64,000 nt of DNA from Eubacterium sp. (GCA_029258375.1 JARHZA010000001.1:725564-789563); one strand, 5' to 3'. Numbered from the stretch's first letter, positions 45,322-56,139 are shown. The notes: generated from the sequence alone by a model not told the origin. Program-made: numbers and translations.

Positions 45322-46154
45322 TATTTAGCCCCCTTAATCATAAATACAAATAAATCTTCAATGCTAATCTGACTAACATTTGCACCGTTTGGTGCAAATT
45401 CTTTCTTTATTACTGCACTAACACCATAGTCACTTTCTTTTTTGCCTATTATCGCTGTCTGGTCAAGTTTTGAAAGGTCTTCTTTAGAGCAGTGAATAAT
45501 TCCGTATTCATCAAGCAAAATATCTTTTTCTTCAAATAAAATAAGTTTGCCTTCGTGAATAAATGCTATGTAATCGCAAAGTTTTTCAAGGTCACTTACA
45601 ATGTGAGATGAAATTAAAATTGAGTGATTTTCATCTCTTGTAAATTCATTAAATATGTCAATAATTTCATTTCTAATAACTGGGTCAAGACCACTTGTTG
45701 GTTCATCAAGTATAAGAAGACTTGCGTTATGAGACAAAGCAACGGCTATAGAAAATTTCATTTTCATACCTTTTGAAAACTCTTTGAATTTTTTATTTAG
45801 TGGTAAATTGAATTTTTTAATATAATCAAAATATTGCTTTTCATCCCAGTTTTTATAAATATTTTTTAAAACGTTGCTAATTTCTTTTAAGTTAAAACAA
45901 TCTGGATAGCAACTTTCATCAAGCACAATTCCAATATCTTCTTTGTTGCATTCGGTGTGGTCTTTGCCAAGTATTTTAATATTGCCACTGTCTTTTTTTA
46001 TAGCGTTAAGCATTAGTTTAATTGTTGTTGTTTTTCCTGCTCCATTTTCACCAACAAGACCAATAATACAGCCTTGTGGCAAAGTTAAATTTATGTTTTC
46101 AAGGCTAAATGTTTTGTAGTGTTTTGAAAGATTAGTAATTTCTATTGCATTCAT
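45321..46154 (-). CDS. ABC transporter ATPase of a YtrA-regulated transporter
   Basis: A 277-residue ATPase. Walker A GENGAGKTT near 36-44, signature FSKGMKMKFS near 128, Walker B LLILDEPTSGLDP near 151 and H-loop SSHIVSD. A C-terminal extension of ~65 residues follows the ATPase core. The start overlaps the gntR stop by 4 bases (ATGA). It pairs with the 44701 permease. Confidence 0.9.
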   Translation of the reverse strand: MNAIEITNLSKHYKTFSLENINLTLPQGCIIGLVGENGAGKTTTIKLMLNAIKKDSGNIKILGKDHTECNKEDIGIVLDESCYPDCFNLKEISNVLKNIYKNWDEKQYFDYIKKFNLPLNKKFKEFSKGMKMKFSIAVALSHNASLLILDEPTSGLDPVIRNEIIDIFNEFTRDENHSILISSHIVSDLEKLCDYIAFIHEGKLILFEEKDILLDEYGIIHCSKEDLSKLDQTAIIGKKESDYGVSAVIKKEFAPNGANVSQISIEDLFVFMIKGAK

Positions 46155-46531
46155 AAAATATCCTCCTCATAAAAAAGATTAAACATATCAATAATATCGT
46201 CTTTATTTAAGTTGCAAGATGAAGAAAGTTTAATAATTTCTTCAATATGACTTTCAATTTGTTTTAAATTTTCTTCTTTTAATAGGTCTGTGTTCTTTTT
46301 GGAAACGAAAGATCCTTTTCCTTGAACAGTGTAAATAAAGCCTTCTTTTTCAAGTTCTTCATAAGCTCGTTTAGTTGTAATAACACTAATATGTAAGTCT
46401 TTTGCTAAATTTCTAATTGACGGTAATGGTGAATCCTCTTTAAGTGTTCCATTTATGATATTTGATTTAATTTGAGAATATATTTGGTCATAAATCGGTA
46501 TACCACTTTTATTATCTATAAGTATTAGCAC
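46151..46531 (-). CDS. GntR-family regulator, YtrA type
   Basis: A 126-residue short GntR regulator: winged helix (IYDQIYSQIKSNIINGTLKEDS to GKGSFVSKK) and a short helical tail, without the large effector domain of other GntR proteins. The GTG start has AAGGAGG upstream. It leads the ABC operon and likely represses its own promoter through the palindrome at 46553-46570. Confidence 0.9.
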   Translation of the reverse strand: MLILIDNKSGIPIYDQIYSQIKSNIINGTLKEDSPLPSIRNLAKDLHISVITTKRAYEELEKEGFIYTVQGKGSFVSKKNTDLLKEENLKQIESHIEEIIKLSSSCNLNKDDIIDMFNLFYEEDIL

Positions 46532-46552
46532 GGTTTACCTCCTTTGCGTTCT

Positions 46553-46595
46553 TACTGTATATAAACAGTATACACACAATAGATACAGTTGTCAA
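46553..46595 (-). promoter_or_regulatory. Promoter and GntR operator of the YtrA-like operon
   Basis: Minus strand TTGACA (46590-46595), 17-bp spacer, TATACT (46567-46572). The palindrome TACTGT-N6-ACAGTA (46553-46570) overlaps the -10, a position fit for repression by the first gene product. Confidence 0.75.
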
Positions 46596-46605
46596 TACAA
46601 AAAAT

Positions 46606-46637
46606 AAAACTCCTTTGAACTATAACAAAGGAGTTTT
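46606..46637. terminator. Terminator of the nucleoside salvage operon
   Basis: AAAACTCCTTTG (46606-46617) pairs with CAAAGGAGTTTT (46626-46637). Confidence 0.87.
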
Positions 46638-46671
46638 TTATAATTTATATATTATAATTTAATCAAATTCG

Positions 46672-47934
46672 TTAAGAATTTTTTATTCTGTCAGTAACTT
46701 TTTGGGCTTTTTTGTAAATTTCTTCAATATCTGCATCAATAAAATTGCCATTTTCATAAAGAATCTTACCATTTATCATTGTCATTTTTACATTTTCTTT
46801 TGAACCACTGTAAACAATGTTTTTAGTAATGTTGTTAATAGGTTGCATATTAGGTCTGTGTAAATCAATAACAATTAAGTCAGCAGTTTTTCCAACATCA
46901 ATTATATCACAGTCATTAAGTCCCATACATCTTGCACTGCCAACAGTTGCCATCTCAAGAATTTTATTAGCATCAGTTGATGCGGCATCTTTGTCATTAA
47001 GTTTTTGAGTTGCTGCAATAAGGAACATTTCTCTAAACATATCAAGTGCGTTGTTACTGCTTGGGCCGTCAGTACCAATTGCAAGATTAATGCCTTTATC
47101 TATCATTTTTGAAACAGGTGCAATTCCAGATGCAAGTTTACTGTTAGAACCGGCATTTATAACGGCATAAACACCACGTTTTTTATAGATTTCAAGGTCT
47201 TCATCATTAACCCAAACACTGTGGTATGCACCACCACCGTAGTTGAATAAACCAAGTTCTTCAAAAAGGGCAGTAGGTGTTTTGCCATATCGCTCTTTAC
47301 ATTCTAAAACTTCGCTCTCTGTTTCAGATGAATGCATAAATACAGGTGCTTTGTATTTTTCAGCAAGTTCTGCAATACCAGTCATAAGTTTTTTAGATGT
47401 TGTGTATTCTGCGTGAAAACCAAGAGTGTAACTTATAAGTTCATTATAGTTGTTGAATTTGTTATAGTATTCATCAAGTTTTTCAATGCTTTCTTGAAAG
47501 TTGTTAAGACCACAAGTCATAACAGTTCTAAAGCCTGCATCAACACTTGCTCTCGCCATATCTTCTGGAAAATAATACATATCAAAGCAGGCAGTAATAC
47601 CACTTGTAAGGTATTCAAGAAAAGCAAGTCTTGAAAGATCGTAAATATCTTCGCCTTTAAGTTTTGCTTCAAGAGGGAAGATGGTTTCAAAAAGCCAAGG
47701 CTGAAGAGGTAAGTCATCAGCAAGACTTCTTGCAAAAGTCATTGCAGAGTGAGTGTGAGCATTTTTGAATGAAGGCATTAACAAATTTCCGTTAAGGTCA
47801 ATTTCTCTGTCTGCCTTTTTATCATAGTTTTTACCAACAAAAACTATTTTAGAACCGTCAACCCACACTTCGTCATCAGTAATTTCTACACCGTTTTTAA
47901 AAGATAATACTTTTCCGTTAAAAAATCTAATCAT
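46672..47934 (-). CDS. mtaD: 5'-methylthioadenosine / S-adenosylhomocysteine (5'-deoxyadenosine) deaminase
   Basis: A 420-residue amidohydrolase of the MtaD/DadD group. Metal ligands: HxH in KNAHTHSAM near 60, His in LGFHAEYT, His/Glu in [10 protein letters not shown], and Asp in [11 protein letters not shown]. The family removes the 6-amino group of MTA, SAH or 5'-deoxyadenosine. The start overlaps mtnA by 4 bases (ATGA). Being cotranscribed with an oxopurine-type PNP and MtnA, it likely feeds a deaminated nucleoside to them. Confidence 0.88.
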   Translation of the reverse strand: MIRFFNGKVLSFKNGVEITDDEVWVDGSKIVFVGKNYDKKADREIDLNGNLLMPSFKNAHTHSAMTFARSLADDLPLQPWLFETIFPLEAKLKGEDIYDLSRLAFLEYLTSGITACFDMYYFPEDMARASVDAGFRTVMTCGLNNFQESIEKLDEYYNKFNNYNELISYTLGFHAEYTTSKKLMTGIAELAEKYKAPVFMHSSETESEVLECKERYGKTPTALFEELGLFNYGGGAYHSVWVNDEDLEIYKKRGVYAVINAGSNSKLASGIAPVSKMIDKGINLAIGTDGPSSNNALDMFREMFLIAATQKLNDKDAASTDANKILEMATVGSARCMGLNDCDIIDVGKTADLIVIDLHRPNMQPINNITKNIVYSGSKENVKMTMINGKILYENGNFIDADIEEIYKKAQKVTDRIKNS

Positions 47935-48905
47935 TTAAGTAACTCCTTTAAATTAACATCAAATGGTGGGCGAACAATACCTTTGTCAGTAATAATTGCT
48001 GTTATAAGTTCGTGGTCTGTAACATCAAAAGCAGGATTAAAACATTTTGTTTCAGGAAGTGCCATTGGTTTTTCATAAAACATATTTTTTATCTCGTCGC
48101 TCTCACGTTCTTCAATAACAATATCGTCTCCAGTTTTTGTGTTAAAATCAATAGTTGAATATGGCCCTAATACATAAAAAGGAATATTATAGTGTTTAGC
48201 AAGTATAGCAACACCACTTGTTCCAATCTTGTTTGCAACGTCACCATTTGCAGCAACTCTGTCGCAACCAACAAGAACAGCATTTATAAGACCTTTTTTC
48301 ATAACAAGGCTTGCCATATTGTCACAAATTAGTGTAACATCTGTGCCACATTTTTCAAGTTCGTATGAAGTTAGTCTTGCACCTTGTAAAAGAGGTCTTG
48401 TTTCGTCTGTAAAAACTTGAAAAGTGTAGCCTTTTTCTTTTCCTAAAATTAAAGGTCCAAGTCCAGTTCCGTATTTTGAAGTAGCAAGTTCACCGGCATT
48501 GCAGTGAGTTAAAATACCGTCACCGTCTTTAAGAAGTGATAATCCGTATTCACTAATGTTACGGCACATTTCAATGTCTTCTTTGTGAATTGCTTTTGCC
48601 TCTTCAATTAAATCTTTACCTTCTTCAAATGCTTTAACAATTCTTGATGTTGCCCAAGTAAGATTAACTGCAGTAGGTCTTGAAGAGTCAAGATATTCCT
48701 TAGTTTTATAAATATCATTTCCGTGGAAAAGTGCAAGTGAGTATCCAGCAAAAATGCCAATAGCAGGAGCACCTCTAACTTCAAGAAGTTTAATTGCATT
48801 GTAGCAGTCCTCAATGCATTTCATTTCAATATATACTTCCTCATTTGGAAGTTTTGTTTGGTCTAAAATTAAAAGCTTGTTGTTATCTAAAATAATATTA
48901 TCCAT
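47931..48905 (-). CDS. mtnA: S-methyl-5-thioribose-1-phosphate isomerase
   Basis: A 324-residue aldose-ketose isomerase of the MtnA/eIF2B-related family. [18 protein letters not shown] near 41, the active-site Cys region [16 protein letters not shown] near 143, and the catalytic Asp region [18 protein letters not shown] near 225. It converts (methylthio- or deoxy-)ribose-1-P to the ribulose-1-P. I chose ATG 48905, which overlaps the PNP stop by 8 bases and has GAGAG upstream; TTG 48920 is possible. Confidence 0.93.
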   Translation of the reverse strand: MDNIILDNNKLLILDQTKLPNEEVYIEMKCIEDCYNAIKLLEVRGAPAIGIFAGYSLALFHGNDIYKTKEYLDSSRPTAVNLTWATSRIVKAFEEGKDLIEEAKAIHKEDIEMCRNISEYGLSLLKDGDGILTHCNAGELATSKYGTGLGPLILGKEKGYTFQVFTDETRPLLQGARLTSYELEKCGTDVTLICDNMASLVMKKGLINAVLVGCDRVAANGDVANKIGTSGVAILAKHYNIPFYVLGPYSTIDFNTKTGDDIVIEERESDEIKNMFYEKPMALPETKCFNPAFDVTDHELITAIITDKGIVRPPFDVNLKELLK

Positions 48906-49710
48906 TTGCAATTCTCTCAATCGATTTTATTACTAATTTTTTAAAACTTCCTGCAACTCTGTTTGCAGTTTCGTTAACTTCTTCACTTGTTATAGGACGG
49001 TCTGAAATACCACAAGCAAGGTTTGTTATGCAACTTATACCACAAACCTTAAAACCGCAGTAATTGCCAGCCTGTGCCTCTATAGCAGTGCTCATACCAA
49101 CTGCGTCAGCACCAAGTGTTTTGCACATTCTAATTTCAGCCTTAGTTTCAAACGCAGGTCCTCTTAGTTGAATATAAACACCTTTTTTTACATCAATGTT
49201 GTTTTCTTTAGCAGTGTCTTCGATTAGTTTGCAAAGATTACTATTATAAACATCACTCATATCTGGGAATCTCGTTCCAATAGAGTCATCATTTTTGCCA
49301 ATAAGTGCAGAAGGGATGAACGAAGAGATATGATCATCAATAATCATAAAATCACCAATAGAAAAATCCTTGTTAATTCCACCACTTGCGTTAGTTAAAA
49401 ATAAAACTTCAGCTCCAAGCTTTCTCATGAGAAAAATAGGGCTAACAACTTCTTTTGGTGTGTATCCTTCATACAGATGAACTCTTCCTTGCATAATAAC
49501 GACTTTTGCTTTTCCAATAAAGCCAAAAACAAATCTGCCTTTGTGTGAAGGCGCAGTCGATATTGGAAAACCTGGTATGTCTTTATAATCAATAGTTTTT
49601 ACTATATCAATTTCATCAGCAAGTGCACCAAGACCAGAGCCTAAAATTAGCGCCACTTGTGGTTTAAAATCAGTTATACTTCTAATATATTCTAATTGTT
49701 TTTGTAGCAT
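48898..49710 (-). CDS. Purine nucleoside phosphorylase (trimeric, 6-oxopurine type)
   Basis: A 270-residue trimeric PNP. GSGLG near 24-28 and RxH (QGRVHLYEG near 80) bind phosphate. The purine pocket carries Glu in [10 protein letters not shown] and Asn in CITNLACG. This Glu/Asn pair selects 6-oxopurines, whereas MTA phosphorylases differ at the Asn position. So it should cleave inosine-type nucleosides, fitting a deaminase encoded in the same operon. First gene of the operon, with GAGGTG ribosome site. Confidence 0.9.
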   Translation of the reverse strand: MLQKQLEYIRSITDFKPQVALILGSGLGALADEIDIVKTIDYKDIPGFPISTAPSHKGRFVFGFIGKAKVVIMQGRVHLYEGYTPKEVVSPIFLMRKLGAEVLFLTNASGGINKDFSIGDFMIIDDHISSFIPSALIGKNDDSIGTRFPDMSDVYNSNLCKLIEDTAKENNIDVKKGVYIQLRGPAFETKAEIRMCKTLGADAVGMSTAIEAQAGNYCGFKVCGISCITNLACGISDRPITSEEVNETANRVAGSFKKLVIKSIERIANG

Positions 49711-49728
49711 TTATTTCACCTCGTTTTT

Positions 49729-49757
49729 ATTATAATTCTTTTAAATACTTAAATCAA
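49729..49757 (-). promoter_or_regulatory. Promoter of the PNP-mtnA-deaminase operon
   Basis: Minus strand TTGATT (49752-49757), 17-bp spacer, TATAAT (49729-49734). Confidence 0.65.
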
Positions 49758-49780
49758 TTATAAATATAGAAAGGCAAAAT

Positions 49781-49815
49781 AAAAAAACTGTGGTCATTAT
49801 AACCACAGTTTATAA
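49781..49815. terminator. Hairpin terminator
   Basis: AAACTGTGGT (49785-49794) pairs with ACCACAGTTT (49802-49811), between the tRNA unit and the PNP operon; a second stop behind the tRNA terminator. Confidence 0.75.
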
Positions 49816-49840
49816 ATTTAAAAGCAATATAAAATAAATA

Positions 49841-49876
49841 AAAGCCTTGAAATCACTTTTGTGAAAATCAAGACTT
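49841..49876 (-). terminator. Terminator of the tRNA-Asp/tRNA-Thr unit
   Basis: On the minus strand AAGTCTTGA..CAC pairs with GTG..TCAAGGCTT with small internal mismatches, then TTTATTT. It starts 4 bases after the tRNA-Thr CCA end. Confidence 0.75.
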
Positions 49877-49880
49877 GTTA

Positions 49881-49956
<76 letters not shown>

Positions 49957-49971
49957 GATTAGTATAAAAAA

Positions 49972-50048
49972 TGGCGACCCGGAACGGACTCGAACCGTCG
50001 ACCTCCTGCGTGACAGGCAGGCGTTCTAACCAGCTGAACTACCGGGCC
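49972..50048 (-). tRNA. tRNA-Asp (anticodon GTC)
   Basis: Cloverleaf of 77 nt with acceptor GGCCCGG/CCGGGTC, anticodon arm CCTGC-CTGTCAC-GCAGG with anticodon GTC, T-arm GACGG-TTCGAGT-CCGTT, discriminator G and encoded CCA. Confidence 0.95.
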
Positions 50049-50148
50049 ATTGCTTTGATATTATACGAAAAAGATTGCCTGTTGTCAATAGTAGATTTGA
50101 AAAAATTTAAAAAAATATAAATAAATTCAAAACTAATTATTTTATAGT

Positions 50149-50181
50149 AAAAAAATAAAGGGTGAAATAACTTCACCCTTT
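50149..50181 (-). terminator. Terminator of gdhA
   Basis: AAAGGGTGAA (50157-50166) pairs with TTCACCCTTT (50172-50181); the minus strand then reads a T-rich tail. Confidence 0.85.
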
Positions 50182-50206
50182 AAATACTTTGTAAAATATT
50201 GTTTTA

Positions 50207-51562
<1,356 letters not shown>

Positions 51563-51778
51563 CTAAAATTTAAACTTATTAAAGTAGAACTTTAAAAGTT
51601 TTTTTATTCGTTAAATATTTTATCAAACCATTTAAAACAATACAATAATCAACTCTACAAAATTCATTAAAAATTTAAACAAAAATATATACAAATTTTA
51701 TATAATTTAAACTTGAAATTTTGATTACAGTTCAATTTTATTTGTAAATTATAGATTATATATTTTTAGAGAAATATA

Positions 51779-52306
51779 TTAAATACCGTATGTGTTAGTT
51801 GTAATGTCTTTAAAAAAAGGAATGAACGGAGGATAAAAAGTAAAAAGAAAAAATATAACAGAGATTATTATAAATGAAATAAACGAAATAAATTCTGTGT
51901 AATTTGTTTTATATTTTGGATTTGTAATTATCAAATAGCTTGTTACAAAAGCAACTAAAATTCCAAGTAAAAAAGTTAATATATCCATAAACATATAATT
52001 GTTTCCAACAATACCGCTATAAGTGTAATAAAATGCAATAATAAAAATATTTCCAAAAATTACACCAACTAATTTTGAAGTAAAAAAATTAAATGGTTTT
52101 TCAAGAATAAAATATTCAATAATTGTCCATAAAAGATAAGGAAAAAATAAAAGTTTAAGGTGTTCGAAAATACTTTCATTAACAGGGCAAAACATACCAA
52201 TAATCTTTGCATTGTTAAACCATTCGAACATAAAGTGGTTAATTGTTCCTAAAAAAGCAACAAAAACAAAGCCAACTGCTTCATAATTAAAAATTTTTTT
52301 GTTCAT
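51779..52306 (-). CDS. DUF6512-like membrane protein
   Basis: A 175-residue protein with about five hydrophobic segments. The NHFMFEW and NESIFEHLKLLFFPYLLW stretch near residues 22-60 looks like the DUF6512 family of Clostridia, whose function is unknown. I chose ATG 52306 with AAGGTGAT upstream; the frame is open upstream to 52429 but that would run into the tRNA-Ser promoter. Single gene, divergent from tRNA-Ser. Region 51554-51778 downstream is AT-rich with nothing recognised. Confidence 0.75.
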   Translation of the reverse strand: MNKKIFNYEAVGFVFVAFLGTINHFMFEWFNNAKIIGMFCPVNESIFEHLKLLFFPYLLWTIIEYFILEKPFNFFTSKLVGVIFGNIFIIAFYYTYSGIVGNNYMFMDILTFLLGILVAFVTSYLIITNPKYKTNYTEFISFISFIIISVIFFLFTFYPPFIPFFKDITTNTYGI

Positions 52307-52374
52307 AATATCACCTTTTTTATTGTATGTAGTAAAAATCCAGATAATAAATAAGTTTATATTAAAATTAAGTG

Positions 52375-52403
52375 TTGACATTTCGCTCAACTTTTGATAT
52401 ATT
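52375..52403 (+). promoter_or_regulatory. tRNA-Ser promoter
   Basis: TTGACA (52375-52380), 17-bp spacer, TATATT (52398-52403). Confidence 0.65.
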
Positions 52404-52459
52404 ATTAAAGCACCAATGTGGTGTAACAACTTGACAGTGTGTGTTAAAGTTACAGTTTT

Positions 52460-52550
52460 GCAGAAGTACTCAAGCTGGTGACGAGGCGCCCCTGCTAAGG
52501 GCGTAGGGTGGGTAACCGCCGCGAGAGTTCGAGTCTCTCCTTCTGCGCCA
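52460..52550 (+). tRNA. tRNA-Ser (anticodon GCT)
   Basis: A 91-nt class II tRNA with acceptor GCAGAAG/CTTCTGC, anticodon arm CGCCC-CTGCTAA-GGGCG with anticodon GCT, a long variable arm (TAGGGTGGGTAACCGCC region), T-arm GAGAG-TTCGAGT-CTCTC, discriminator G and encoded CCA. Confidence 0.96.
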
Positions 52551-52585
52551 AAAAAGGAACAGCAATTATGCTGTTCCTTTTTTTA
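52551..52585 (+). terminator. Terminator of tRNA-Ser
   Basis: Perfect 14-bp stem AAAAAGGAACAGCA / TGCTGTTCCTTTTT with loop ATTA, directly after the CCA. Confidence 0.92.
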
Positions 52586-52699
52586 TTGTTTTTATGTTTG
52601 TATCTTAATTGTTATTTGTTGATTGTTTTTATTTGTTATGATAAAATCAAACCGTGTCATTCTTATTGAAATATTTTAGAATGTAAAAGGGGAAATTTT

Positions 52700-53746
52700 A
52701 TGAAAGCAGGTAAAAATAAAACTTTAAGCAAAACAGCAAAGATAATAATATCAATCTTATTAGTAATTGCACTTGTTTTGGGAATTAGTGTTGCGGTAGT
52801 TGCAATACAGTCATCAAAAATAAAAAAAGATTCATTGGAACCACCAGCACAATTAAGTTCTTGGATGGATTTAATAGATGATGATGTGAAAATCAATAAA
52901 ATTGCTATACCAGGTAGTCACGATAGTGGAACTTATGGTATGAATCACACAGCTGAAACTCAAGATTGTTCTTTTGAAGAGCAATTAAAACGTGGTGTTC
53001 GCTATTTTGATGTTCGTGTGAATTATGTTGATGACGATTATGTTATATTCCATGGACCAATAAATGGTGCAAAATATGAACAAGTTTTAGATGATATCAA
53101 AAATTTTCTTGATGAAAATCCATCAGAGTTTTTAATTCTTGACTACCAAAAATTTAAAAATAACAGTCAACAAAATGTTTTTGATATGCTTGAAAATGCT
53201 GTTGGTATAGATAGAATCGTTATGAAAGTTAGTGATTGTAGCGACAGTGAATTTGTTGAAAATCTTACTCTTGGAGAGGTAAGAGGAAAATGCCTTGTTG
53301 TTTCAGGAATTGATTACGATAAACCTTATATTTTAGATAGGGGCGATGGTGAAAAAAGTGGAATGGCGCTTTATTCATATTATAATGGAATGGAGCACAG
53401 GGGAAATCGCATTAAGTTTATTGAAAATACTTTGCCGTCATATATCGAAAGATATGAAAATGAGGGTTCTGGTATTTTTGTTCTTCAAGGTCAGTTGACA
53501 GACTTGATTTTGTTAAGAGGACCACGTTTTCTTGAAGCAAATCATTATGAAGATATGAACGATTTTGTAAAAGAACTTAAAATGAATGGGGACTATGATA
53601 AAATCAATGTTATAATGCGAGACTTCGTTTCAAGTTATACATCTTCATTAACAATTGCGTTAAATAGGGATAAGGGAATTGTTAAAGACGAATGTAAAGG
53701 AACTTTTGATAAATTGATTTTAGATTCTGGATACGATACTTTATAA
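52700..53746 (+). CDS. Membrane-anchored phosphatidylinositol-specific phospholipase C-like protein
   Basis: A 348-residue protein with an N-terminal hydrophobic anchor (about 14-36) and a PI-PLC X domain. The two catalytic His are H74 (AIPGSHDSGTYG) and H118 (VIFHGPING), with the RYFDVRV Arg/Asp site near 101-107. Bacterial PI-PLCs cleave phosphatidylinositol or GPI anchors by intramolecular transfer; here the enzyme would sit on the outer face of the membrane. No calcium site is needed for this class. Single-gene unit with AAAAGGGG ribosome site. Natural substrate unknown. Confidence 0.87.
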   Translation: MKAGKNKTLSKTAKIIISILLVIALVLGISVAVVAIQSSKIKKDSLEPPAQLSSWMDLIDDDVKINKIAIPGSHDSGTYGMNHTAETQDCSFEEQLKRGVRYFDVRVNYVDDDYVIFHGPINGAKYEQVLDDIKNFLDENPSEFLILDYQKFKNNSQQNVFDMLENAVGIDRIVMKVSDCSDSEFVENLTLGEVRGKCLVVSGIDYDKPYILDRGDGEKSGMALYSYYNGMEHRGNRIKFIENTLPSYIERYENEGSGIFVLQGQLTDLILLRGPRFLEANHYEDMNDFVKELKMNGDYDKINVIMRDFVSSYTSSLTIALNRDKGIVKDECKGTFDKLILDSGYDTL

Positions 53747-53758
53747 ATAAAAATGGAA

Positions 53759-53783
53759 AAGCCACCGAAGGGTGGCTTTTTTT
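53759..53783 (+). terminator. Terminator of the PI-PLC gene
   Basis: AAGCCACC (53759-53766) pairs with GGTGGCTT (53771-53778), loop GAAG, T-run. Confidence 0.9.
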
Positions 53784-53842
53784 ATTGTTAATATTACCAA
53801 AAATCAACTAATATTTTTTACAAAATGACTTTTTGTGTATAG

Positions 53843-53893
53843 TTGAATATGATTAAAAGATGTGATATACTGACATAATAGATGTCAATATAT
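53843..53893 (+). promoter_or_regulatory. Promoter with 29-bp palindrome before the CDF operon
   Basis: TTGAAT (53843-53848), 17-bp spacer, TATACT (53866-53871). ATATACTGACAT (53865-53876) and ATGTCAATATAT (53882-53893) are inverted copies with one mismatch around AATAG. The palindrome covers the -10 and start site, where a repressor would act. Confidence 0.65.
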
Positions 53894-53963
53894 ACAAAAA
53901 TATAGTTATTATCATCAAAATTTTATTTATAACTTATATAGTTAGGTAGGTGAATTTGATTTA

Positions 53964-54809
53964 TTGAAAAATAAATATGGTTGGCCGTTACTATTAGCTG
54001 TTTTTGTTAACTTAGTGCTGTTTGTTGTAAAACTTTATGTTGGTCTTAGAACAAACAGTCTTTGTATTTATACAGATAGCATAAATAATCTATTAGATTC
54101 GTTATCAATTCTACTTGCTTTTTGCGGAATGTTTTTTGTTAAGAAATCAGCAACAGAAAAACATCCATTTGGTTTTGGCAGAATAGAGTATTTATTGGAA
54201 TTTGTAATGTCTGTAATAATTAGCGCAACAGGATTGTCTTTTGCTTATAATTCACTTGTTCGTTTAATGATGCCAACACCAGTTTGGTTTTATGAAAAAT
54301 ATGCTATTTTGATTTTTGCAACTTGTTTAATAAAGTTTATTCTTGCAATTTTCTTCTTATATAAGTATAAAAAAACAAAATCAGATATTATGAAAACTAT
54401 AATGTTAGATTCTTTTATGGATACTGGTGTAACATCTGTTGCACTCGTTTCATTTACATTAACCAATAGATTAGGTCTTGCAGTAGATGGTTTAATGGGC
54501 TTAATAATTAGTTTTTTTATTATCGTTTCAGGTGTAAAACTAATTTGTTCTTCTGTTTCTAAGTTGATTGGTAAAGAGGATTCACAAATAGTTGAATACG
54601 TTAAAAATACTATAAATAATTTGGGTGAAAAGGTTAGTCAAAAAAATATTTTAGTTTATGATTATGGAACAAATTCTAAATCAGTCCTTGTTGTTTTAGA
54701 AGATTCTAAAGAAGTAGATAAAAAAATTATTACTTCTAAAATTAAATCTAAAATTATAAATAATAATATTACAAATATTTATGTAGCTTGGGAGGATAAA
54801 AATGTCTAA
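53964..54809 (+). CDS. Cation diffusion facilitator (CDF) metal exporter
   Basis: A 281-residue CDF protein with six helices and a C-terminal cytoplasmic domain of ~80 residues. The KHPFGFGRIEYL motif (66-77) is diagnostic. The transport site reads N41-x3-D45 in TM2 and D149-x3-D153 in TM5, rather than H-x3-D typical of zinc exporters. N/D-x3-D with D-x3-D has been linked to manganese CDFs, so Mn or Fe is likelier than Zn (inference). TTG start with AGGTAGGTG about 11 bases upstream. It overlaps the next gene by 8 bases. Confidence 0.87.
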   Translation: MKNKYGWPLLLAVFVNLVLFVVKLYVGLRTNSLCIYTDSINNLLDSLSILLAFCGMFFVKKSATEKHPFGFGRIEYLLEFVMSVIISATGLSFAYNSLVRLMMPTPVWFYEKYAILIFATCLIKFILAIFFLYKYKKTKSDIMKTIMLDSFMDTGVTSVALVSFTLTNRLGLAVDGLMGLIISFFIIVSGVKLICSSVSKLIGKEDSQIVEYVKNTINNLGEKVSQKNILVYDYGTNSKSVLVVLEDSKEVDKKIITSKIKSKIINNNITNIYVAWEDKNV

Positions 54810-56127
54810 ATCAAAAGGTAAATCAAAAATGAAAAAAGCAGGGAAAGTTGTTTTATGGATTCTTTTATCTTTGCTTATAATTATTATGTTAACTGTTGCA
54901 ATTTTTTCAGTTTTAAATGTTGTAAGCGTAAAAGCCAATATGGAACTTGCATCTTCATTTGAAAAAATTGATAATCCAGACGCAGTAATTCCTGAAAAAT
55001 CAGAAAATGGTAACTGGGTGTTTAAAACTGACAGAGATTTAAAAATTTTACAACTAACAGATGTACATATTGGTGGTGGTTGTTTTTCATCTAAACAAGA
55101 TGCAATGGCTATAAATGCAGTTGCTTCTATGGTAAGTGAAGAAAAACCAGACCTTGTTGTAATAACAGGTGATATTGCATTTCCAGTTCCATATATTTCT
55201 GGCACAATAAACAATTTAAGGCCAGCAAAAATATTTGCAACACTTATGGATCAACTTGGTGTGCCATGGGTTCCTGTTTTTGGTAACCATGATACAGAAG
55301 TTTATAGTTTTTATTCTCGTGATGAAATGTCTGAGTTTTATGGAGGAGATACATTAAAACATTGTCTTTTCCAAAAGGGTAGCGAAGATGTAGACGGTTG
55401 TGGAAACAGTATAATAGAAGTTCAAAATAATGACGGCGTTGTTACCCAAGCTTTATTCCTACTTGATTCACATGCCTATACAGATGATGACGCACTTGGA
55501 ATTTTGTGGAGATATGACCATATTCACGATAATCAAATAGAATGGTATAAAAACAGTGTTTCATCAATCAATGAACGAAATCTTAATACAATAGATACTG
55601 TTTTTGCAAATGACGAACAAGAAAAGAATAAAATGCAAGATGAATTCGGAGAAGTAACATCTTTATTATTCTTCCATATTCCACTTCATGAATATCAAAA
55701 TGCTTGGAACGAATATGTTGCAAATGGTTATAATGACACAGATAATGTTAAATTGCATTATGGTACAGTTGGTGAAATTGGTAGCAGTATTTGCATAGCT
55801 CTTGAAGATGATGATTTGTTTGAAACAATGCAAACAATGCCTGGTAAAAAAGGTATTTTCTGTGGGCACGATCATTTGAATAACTTTTCGCTTGATTATA
55901 ATGGAGTTAGATTAACGTATGGCCATAGTATAGATTATCTTGCTTATAGTGGCATAGCAAAAATAGGAACTCAACGTGGATGTACAATTATTGATGCAAA
56001 AACAGACGGTTCATTTGATTGCAAGGGTTCTAACTATTATCAAGATAAATATCAAATGCTTTCAGAAAATGAAAAAGAAACAGTCCTTATGCAAGATATG
56101 GATGAGTGGGCAAAACAAGAAAAGTAA
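54802..56127 (+). CDS. Membrane-anchored calcineurin-like metallophosphoesterase
   Basis: A 441-residue protein. An N-terminal membrane anchor (about 14-40) precedes a two-metal phosphoesterase domain: D-x-H (LTDVHIGGG near 87), GD (VITGDIAF near 124), GNHD (FGNHDTE near 157), His in FFHIPLHE near 293 and GHDH (IFCGHDHLNN near 352). It should act outside the membrane on a phosphodiester or phosphomonoester; substrate unknown. GGAGG lies inside the CDF gene, so translation is coupled. Exporting a metal and making a metal-dependent surface enzyme together is notable. Confidence 0.87.
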   Translation: MSKSKGKSKMKKAGKVVLWILLSLLIIIMLTVAIFSVLNVVSVKANMELASSFEKIDNPDAVIPEKSENGNWVFKTDRDLKILQLTDVHIGGGCFSSKQDAMAINAVASMVSEEKPDLVVITGDIAFPVPYISGTINNLRPAKIFATLMDQLGVPWVPVFGNHDTEVYSFYSRDEMSEFYGGDTLKHCLFQKGSEDVDGCGNSIIEVQNNDGVVTQALFLLDSHAYTDDDALGILWRYDHIHDNQIEWYKNSVSSINERNLNTIDTVFANDEQEKNKMQDEFGEVTSLLFFHIPLHEYQNAWNEYVANGYNDTDNVKLHYGTVGEIGSSICIALEDDDLFETMQTMPGKKGIFCGHDHLNNFSLDYNGVRLTYGHSIDYLAYSGIAKIGTQRGCTIIDAKTDGSFDCKGSNYYQDKYQMLSENEKETVLMQDMDEWAKQEK

Positions 56128-56139
56128 ATATATGTTAAG

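Noticed and set aside
47332-47634. 100-codon frame opposite the deaminase gene
   Set aside because: Composition is Cys/Phe/Lys-rich as expected for an AT-rich antisense frame; no initiation signal.
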